Part shown: positions 5,232 through 5,344 of the stretch, one piece after another
How the letters are laid out: each line of letters starts with the position of its first letter
Position numbering within the stretch: the stretch's first letter is position 1
Source: Ignavibacteria bacterium UBA4661
GTDB lineage: Bacteria > Bacteroidota > Ignavibacteria > Kapaibacteriales > UBA4661
Length of the DNA stretch: 5,344 nucleotides
Direction of reading: 5' to 3'
Assembly: GCA_002405405.1 (NCBI GenBank)
Contig: DHLT01000226.1
Coordinates: 1,451-6,794, forward strand
The notes under the pieces: model-generated
The model's database searches: none
What the model saw: the letters and a program-made list of their open reading frames with translations, nothing else
What the model was told of the DNA's origin: nothing
Position numbers and translations under genes: made by a program

Positions 5232-5344
5232 TTATTCTCGTTCAGACTTGTGGGGCGTAATTGCTTGTTCGGTTGGAGTTGCATCTGCTTGGACAATCAG
5301 CATTTGTATTTGACTTCGTAAGCGCAACACTCGTTGGCGAAGAA
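5232..5344 (-). CDS. C-terminal end of an unidentified protein with a heptad-like segment (5' part beyond the window)
   Basis: On the minus strand, one frame stays open from the window edge to a TAA at 5232-5234 and gives 36 residues. They begin LRQRVLRLRSQIQMLIVQAD and end in a polar tail EQAITPHKSERE. The L/I/V spacing with Arg/Gln between looks like the last turns of a coiled-coil helix followed by a disordered end. Such an end would suit a MerR-type regulator or many other coiled-coil proteins, and no function can be assigned. The hairpin at 5173-5208 fits as its terminator. A plus-strand frame is also open over part of this stretch, so the call is moderate. Confidence 0.48.
   Translation of the reverse strand, partial: LRQRVLRLRSQIQMLIVQADATPTEQAITPHKSERE

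Noticed and set aside
5263..5344. Plus-strand frame open to the right edge of the window
   Set aside because: It has no ATG or ribosome site in view. The minus-strand frame gives a more protein-like heptad pattern and fits the hairpin placement.

Overview
The window is a compact stretch of ordinary-looking bacterial chromosome with moderate GC. The protein families point to the Bacteroidota/Chlorobiota (FCB) side of the tree. The left edge holds the C-terminal LuxR-type HTH common on large Bacteroidota sensor/TPR regulators. The methyltransferase is of the PG_1098 / THUMP-like type first known from Porphyromonas. Several starts also lack a clear Shine-Dalgarno sequence. I cannot name the species; an Ignavibacteria/Kapabacteria/Chlorobi-like lineage is a guess.

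Layout, left to right. (1) Positions 1-174 (+) are the end of an HTH regulator. A hairpin with a T-run (about 220-254) separates it from the convergent pair pnuC (1537-2178, -) and the methyltransferase (253-1530, -). These two are 6 nt apart and read as one operon. (2) A 177-bp divergent region (2179-2355) carries a good sigma70-like promoter for pnuC and a weaker candidate for a small secreted protein with a TonB-C/AgmX-like domain (2356-2844, +). (3) A perfect 10-bp hairpin terminator (2876-2911) separates that gene from the convergent sodium:solute symporter (2940-4409, -). (4) The region 4410-4540 holds two face-to-face promoters whose -10 boxes overlap. One serves the symporter. The other serves a 199-aa coiled-coil envelope protein, possibly a lipoprotein (4541-5140, +). 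An 8-bp-arm inverted repeat lies in the symporter leader. (5) A perfect 12-bp hairpin (5173-5208) lies before the likely C-terminal end of another minus-strand gene (5232-5344).

Functionally, the window combines vitamin/NAD-precursor uptake (PnuC), a nucleic-acid-type methyltransferase, sodium-driven solute uptake, and two envelope proteins of unknown role. Apart from the pnuC-methyltransferase pair, nothing shows that these genes work together. I see no mobile element, CRISPR array, RNA gene, toxin-antitoxin pair or defence system. The most interesting signal is regulatory: the shared, near-symmetric promoter core between the symporter and coiled-coil genes.
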